Shown piece by piece: positions 61,611 to 64,000 of a DNA stretch of 64,000 bases. A program made the translations under genes and the position numbers. This DNA comes from Streptosporangium carneum (GTDB taxonomy: Bacteria > Actinomycetota > Actinomycetes > Streptosporangiales > Streptosporangiaceae): contig NZ_BSEV01000003.1 in assembly GCF_027922005.1 (NCBI RefSeq), positions 186,001-250,000 on the forward strand, given 5' to 3'. Each line of letters opens with the position of its first letter. The first letter of the stretch is position 1. The notes beneath the pieces are model-generated. The model saw only the letters and a list, made by a program, of their open reading frames with translations, ran no database searches and was not told the origin of the DNA.

Positions 61611-62903
61611 TTAGTTCTGGTAGGCGCCCGCGTCCGGGGTGCCGGACAGCGGGTTCCCCGCCAGGTCGTGGGCCATGGCGGTGCCGCCGTACCACTCGGG
61701 GTCGAGCTTGAGGCCCCGGTCCAGCGCCGGGGAGCCGGGACGCAGGCGCAGGTCGTCACGGCTGCGGAAGCGCGGGTCGGCCACGACGGACTTCGAGCCG
61801 AGCTTGAACCTGCGGGACCTGCCCATGTAGACGCTGCCGCCCTCGTCGGCCCCCTTGCCGTCCTCGAACCCCATCTGGCCGCCGACCACGACGACGTTGT
61901 TGCGCATCCTGAGGATGCCGGGCGAGCAGCCGTCGTGGCAGGACCAGCCGATGGTGTCGCGGGCGGGCAGGTAGACCGAGTTCTGCACGGCGACGGTGCC
62001 GAGCACCGGGCCCACCACGTGGCCGGGACCGCGGGTGACCAGGAAGGAGCCGCGCTTGCGGGAGGAGGTCACCACGTTGTACGCGAACAGGTTGCCCGTG
62101 GCGGTCTTGCCCTTCTCCGCCCCCAGCTCGACGAAGGTCTCGTTGTCGCGGGCGATGTTCCGGGTGACCCTGTTGCGGTCGCCGTTGAACACCTCGACGG
62201 CCGCGCCGTCGGTGCCGTAGTCGTGGCTCGCCGCGTAGCTGCCGGTGATCACGTTTCCGGTGATCAGGTTGTCGTCGCCGTTGAGCAGCACGCCGAAGGC
62301 GCCGGAGTCGTTGTCGCCGCCGCTGTCGTTGACGCTCATGCGGTCGTTGCGGGTCAGCACGCTGTTCCTGACGACGTTGTGAGCGCCGACGACGTGGACG
62401 CCGCTGACGTTGCGGTCGGCCAGGACGCCGTCAAGCTCGTTGCGGGTGCCGCCCAGCTGGAACCCGGCCCACCGGCAGTTGCTCGCGCGCAGCCCGGAGA
62501 CACGGAGGTAGGCCCCCTCGATCACCACGCACTCGTCGTCGGTACCGCTGATCTTCGGGGCGGAGCCCTTGCCGTACGGCTCGACCGAGATGGGCTTGGC
62601 GGCGGTGCCCTTGGCGTCGAGCGTCAGGGGCCCGCGCCAGGCGCTGCCGCGCTTGAGGCGCACGACGTCGCCCGGGCGCAGTTTGACCGCGTTGACGTTG
62701 TCCAGAGAGCGCCACGCCTTGGCGGGCGAGGTGCCGGACGCCGAGTCGTCCCCGCCCTTCGAGTCGACGTAGTAGACGCCGCCCGCGCCCGCACCCGCCT
62801 CCGCCGACATCGGGGCCGCGGCGAGCAGCCCGCTCGCCGCGAGCACCGCCAGGACGGGAACGGTCCATCGCGGCCTGGTCGACTCCATGGGGGTACGCTC
62901 CAT
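61611..62903 (-). CDS. Secreted right-handed beta-helix repeat protein
   Basis: 430 residues. A signal peptide (VPVLAVLAASGLLAAAPMSAEA) precedes GGVYYVDSKGGDDSASGTSP, the usual opening of actinobacterial parallel beta-helix proteins. Pectate-lyase/NosD-like coils follow (VVRNSVLTRND, LITGNVITGS, NRVTRNIARDN) and a C-terminal PRFRSRDDLRLRPGSPALDRG block. It probably binds or cleaves an extracellular polysaccharide. ATG 62888 is an alternative start. No catalytic residues can be named. Confidence 0.82.
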   Translation of the reverse strand: MERTPMESTRPRWTVPVLAVLAASGLLAAAPMSAEAGAGAGGVYYVDSKGGDDSASGTSPAKAWRSLDNVNAVKLRPGDVVRLKRGSAWRGPLTLDAKGTAAKPISVEPYGKGSAPKISGTDDECVVIEGAYLRVSGLRASNCRWAGFQLGGTRNELDGVLADRNVSGVHVVGAHNVVRNSVLTRNDRMSVNDSGGDNDSGAFGVLLNGDDNLITGNVITGSYAASHDYGTDGAAVEVFNGDRNRVTRNIARDNETFVELGAEKGKTATGNLFAYNVVTSSRKRGSFLVTRGPGHVVGPVLGTVAVQNSVYLPARDTIGWSCHDGCSPGILRMRNNVVVVGGQMGFEDGKGADEGGSVYMGRSRRFKLGSKSVVADPRFRSRDDLRLRPGSPALDRGLKLDPEWYGGTAMAHDLAGNPLSGTPDAGAYQN

Positions 62904-63038
62904 CACTGTGACGATCAGCTGGTCAGCGCAGATCCTGGCACACCAGGTTCCCGTCAAGCCATCGGGGTGACCACTCCACGGCGAACCGTTACAACTCTTT
63001 CACCGGCGTTGAGGGTGGCATTGCCCGGCCGGCCGCCC

Positions 63039-64000
63039 TCACAGGCCGTCGCGCTCCCACCAGACGGCGGAGTCGGGCGCGAGCCGCGCCACGCCGCCCT
63101 CGACGACCGGCTCCGCGCTGGCGAGCAGCACGCGTCCCGGAAGGGGCAGCTCGACCTGCTCCCCGGTCAGGTTGAGCGTACAGGCGAACCCCTCGCCCCG
63201 GGTGAAGGCCAGCGTGCCCTCGGGAGAGTCGAGCCACTCCAGCGGGGCGTCGTCGAAGGACCTCAGGGAACGCCTGGTCCGCAGCGCCCGCCGGTACAGG
63301 CTCAACGTCGACCGCGGGTCCCTCAGCTGCGACTGGACGCTGAGCGGCCCCCATGAGGCGGGCATGGGCAGCCAGGACTCCTCGATGCCCGGCAGGCTGA
63401 AACCGAAGTGCGGCTCGACGTCGGCCCACGGGATCGGCACCCGGCAGCCGTCCCTGCCCGCGTCGGGGTCGCGCAGCCGCTGCGGGTCGCGCAGGAACTC
63501 CTCGGGCAGGTCGAGGACCTCCGGCAGGCCCAGCTCCTCGCCCTGGTAGAGGTAGGCGGAACCGGGCAGGGAGAGCGTCAGCAGCGCCGCGGCGCGGGAC
63601 CTGCGCAGGCCGACCTCGCCGCCGCCGTAGCGGGTGACGTGCCGCTTGACGTCGTGGTTGGACAGCACCCAGGTCGTGGGCGCGCCGACCAGCCCGGCCG
63701 TGGCCAGCGACTCGTGGATCACCTCGCGGAAGCGGGCCGCGTCCCACGGGGTGCTGAGGAAGTGGAAGTTGAAGGCCTGGTGCAGCTCGTCGGGGCGGAC
63801 GTAGTTGGCCAGCCGCAGCGGGGACGGCGCCCACGCCTCGGCGACGCCGATCCGCTCGCCGGGGTAGGAGTCGAGCAGCCTGCGCCAGGCCCGGTGGATG
63901 TCGTGGACGCCGTCCTGGTCGAAGAACGGGACCACGTCCGCGCCGATCATCCGGACCTGGTCCTCGTGACCGACGTCGGGCAGGCCCTCCGCCTTGATCA
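63039..64000 (-). CDS. GH13 alpha-glucosidase, 5' truncated by window edge
   Basis: The C-terminal 319 residues of an alpha-amylase-family glycosidase. The general acid Glu is in RIGVAEAW and the transition-state Asp in VLSNHDVKRH. YLYQGEELGLPEV and PIPW follow the barrel, and the late beta-sandwich ends at WWERDGL. The nucleophile Asp lies beyond the window. The GEELGLPE and NHDV style fits the alpha-1,4-glucosidase/oligo-glucosidase subfamilies. Its location near a LacI regulator and an MsiK-type ATPase suggests intracellular breakdown of imported maltodextrins. Confidence 0.9.
   Translation of the reverse strand, partial: IKAEGLPDVGHEDQVRMIGADVVPFFDQDGVHDIHRAWRRLLDSYPGERIGVAEAWAPSPLRLANYVRPDELHQAFNFHFLSTPWDAARFREVIHESLATAGLVGAPTTWVLSNHDVKRHVTRYGGGEVGLRRSRAAALLTLSLPGSAYLYQGEELGLPEVLDLPEEFLRDPQRLRDPDAGRDGCRVPIPWADVEPHFGFSLPGIEESWLPMPASWGPLSVQSQLRDPRSTLSLYRRALRTRRSLRSFDDAPLEWLDSPEGTLAFTRGEGFACTLNLTGEQVELPLPGRVLLASAEPVVEGGVARLAPDSAVWWERDGL

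Overview
The window is about 72 percent G+C by eye. It has GTG starts, many TetR, XRE and LacI regulators, an XRE/DUF397 pair, DUF4331, CsbD, a FolP2-type paralogue and zinc-free S4 ribosomal protein chemistry. Together these point to a filamentous actinomycete chromosome, most likely of the Streptosporangiaceae (Nonomuraea, Streptosporangium or Microbispora relatives). The family assignment is inference. I saw no tRNA, rRNA, CRISPR array, integrase or intact transposase. The window opens inside an ABC ATPase gene and closes inside a GH13 glucosidase gene.

Layout. 0-13 kb: tail of an ABC ATPase, a giant HTH-nSTAND-WD40 protein whose HTH has no ATG, GTG or TTG start, a DUF1036 pair, a YcnI copper-related pair, a fragment of a dead oligopeptide-binding protein, then an ABC exporter plus LolA-like protein divergent from a two-component system. 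13-30 kb: TetR, PLP-dependent enzyme, GlxA-type regulator divergent from an MFS exporter, FolP2-like protein, LysR regulator, Pro-rich zinc metallopeptidase, LCP cell-wall ligase, membrane spermidine-synthase-like protein, cytosolic subtilase with a small partner, and a Drr-type exporter with a divergent TetR. 30-38 kb: a NaChBac-like channel, a zinc-free S4 and a DUF2470 gene flanking an IdeR/DtxR-type box, a solitary clpP behind a ClgR-like operator, a PCu(A)C chaperone coupled to a GNAT enzyme, a TetR-SDR operon with a perfect operator palindrome, CsbD and several small proteins.

38-45 kb: a ROK regulator faces zwf-edd-glk-eda, a compact Entner-Doudoroff operon with a proteobacterial-type glucokinase. 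Just downstream is a strong candidate yybP-ykoY (manganese) riboswitch. Its P1 3' strand can instead sequester the ribosome-binding site of a P-loop kinase-like gene; I consider this the most interesting element of the window. 46-56 kb: TetR, an XRE/DUF397 regulatory pair, DUF4331 plus TPR proteins, an Lrp regulator facing a fused indolepyruvate:ferredoxin oxidoreductase, a decayed gene remnant, and a DUF4190 protein. 56-64 kb: carbohydrate functions (MFS porter, LacI regulator, MsiK/MalK-type ATPase, GH13 glucosidase), with an ACT-domain protein and a secreted beta-helix protein between.

Starts were chosen by Shine-Dalgarno fit and family N-termini. All functional statements rest on reading motifs by eye, with no database search.
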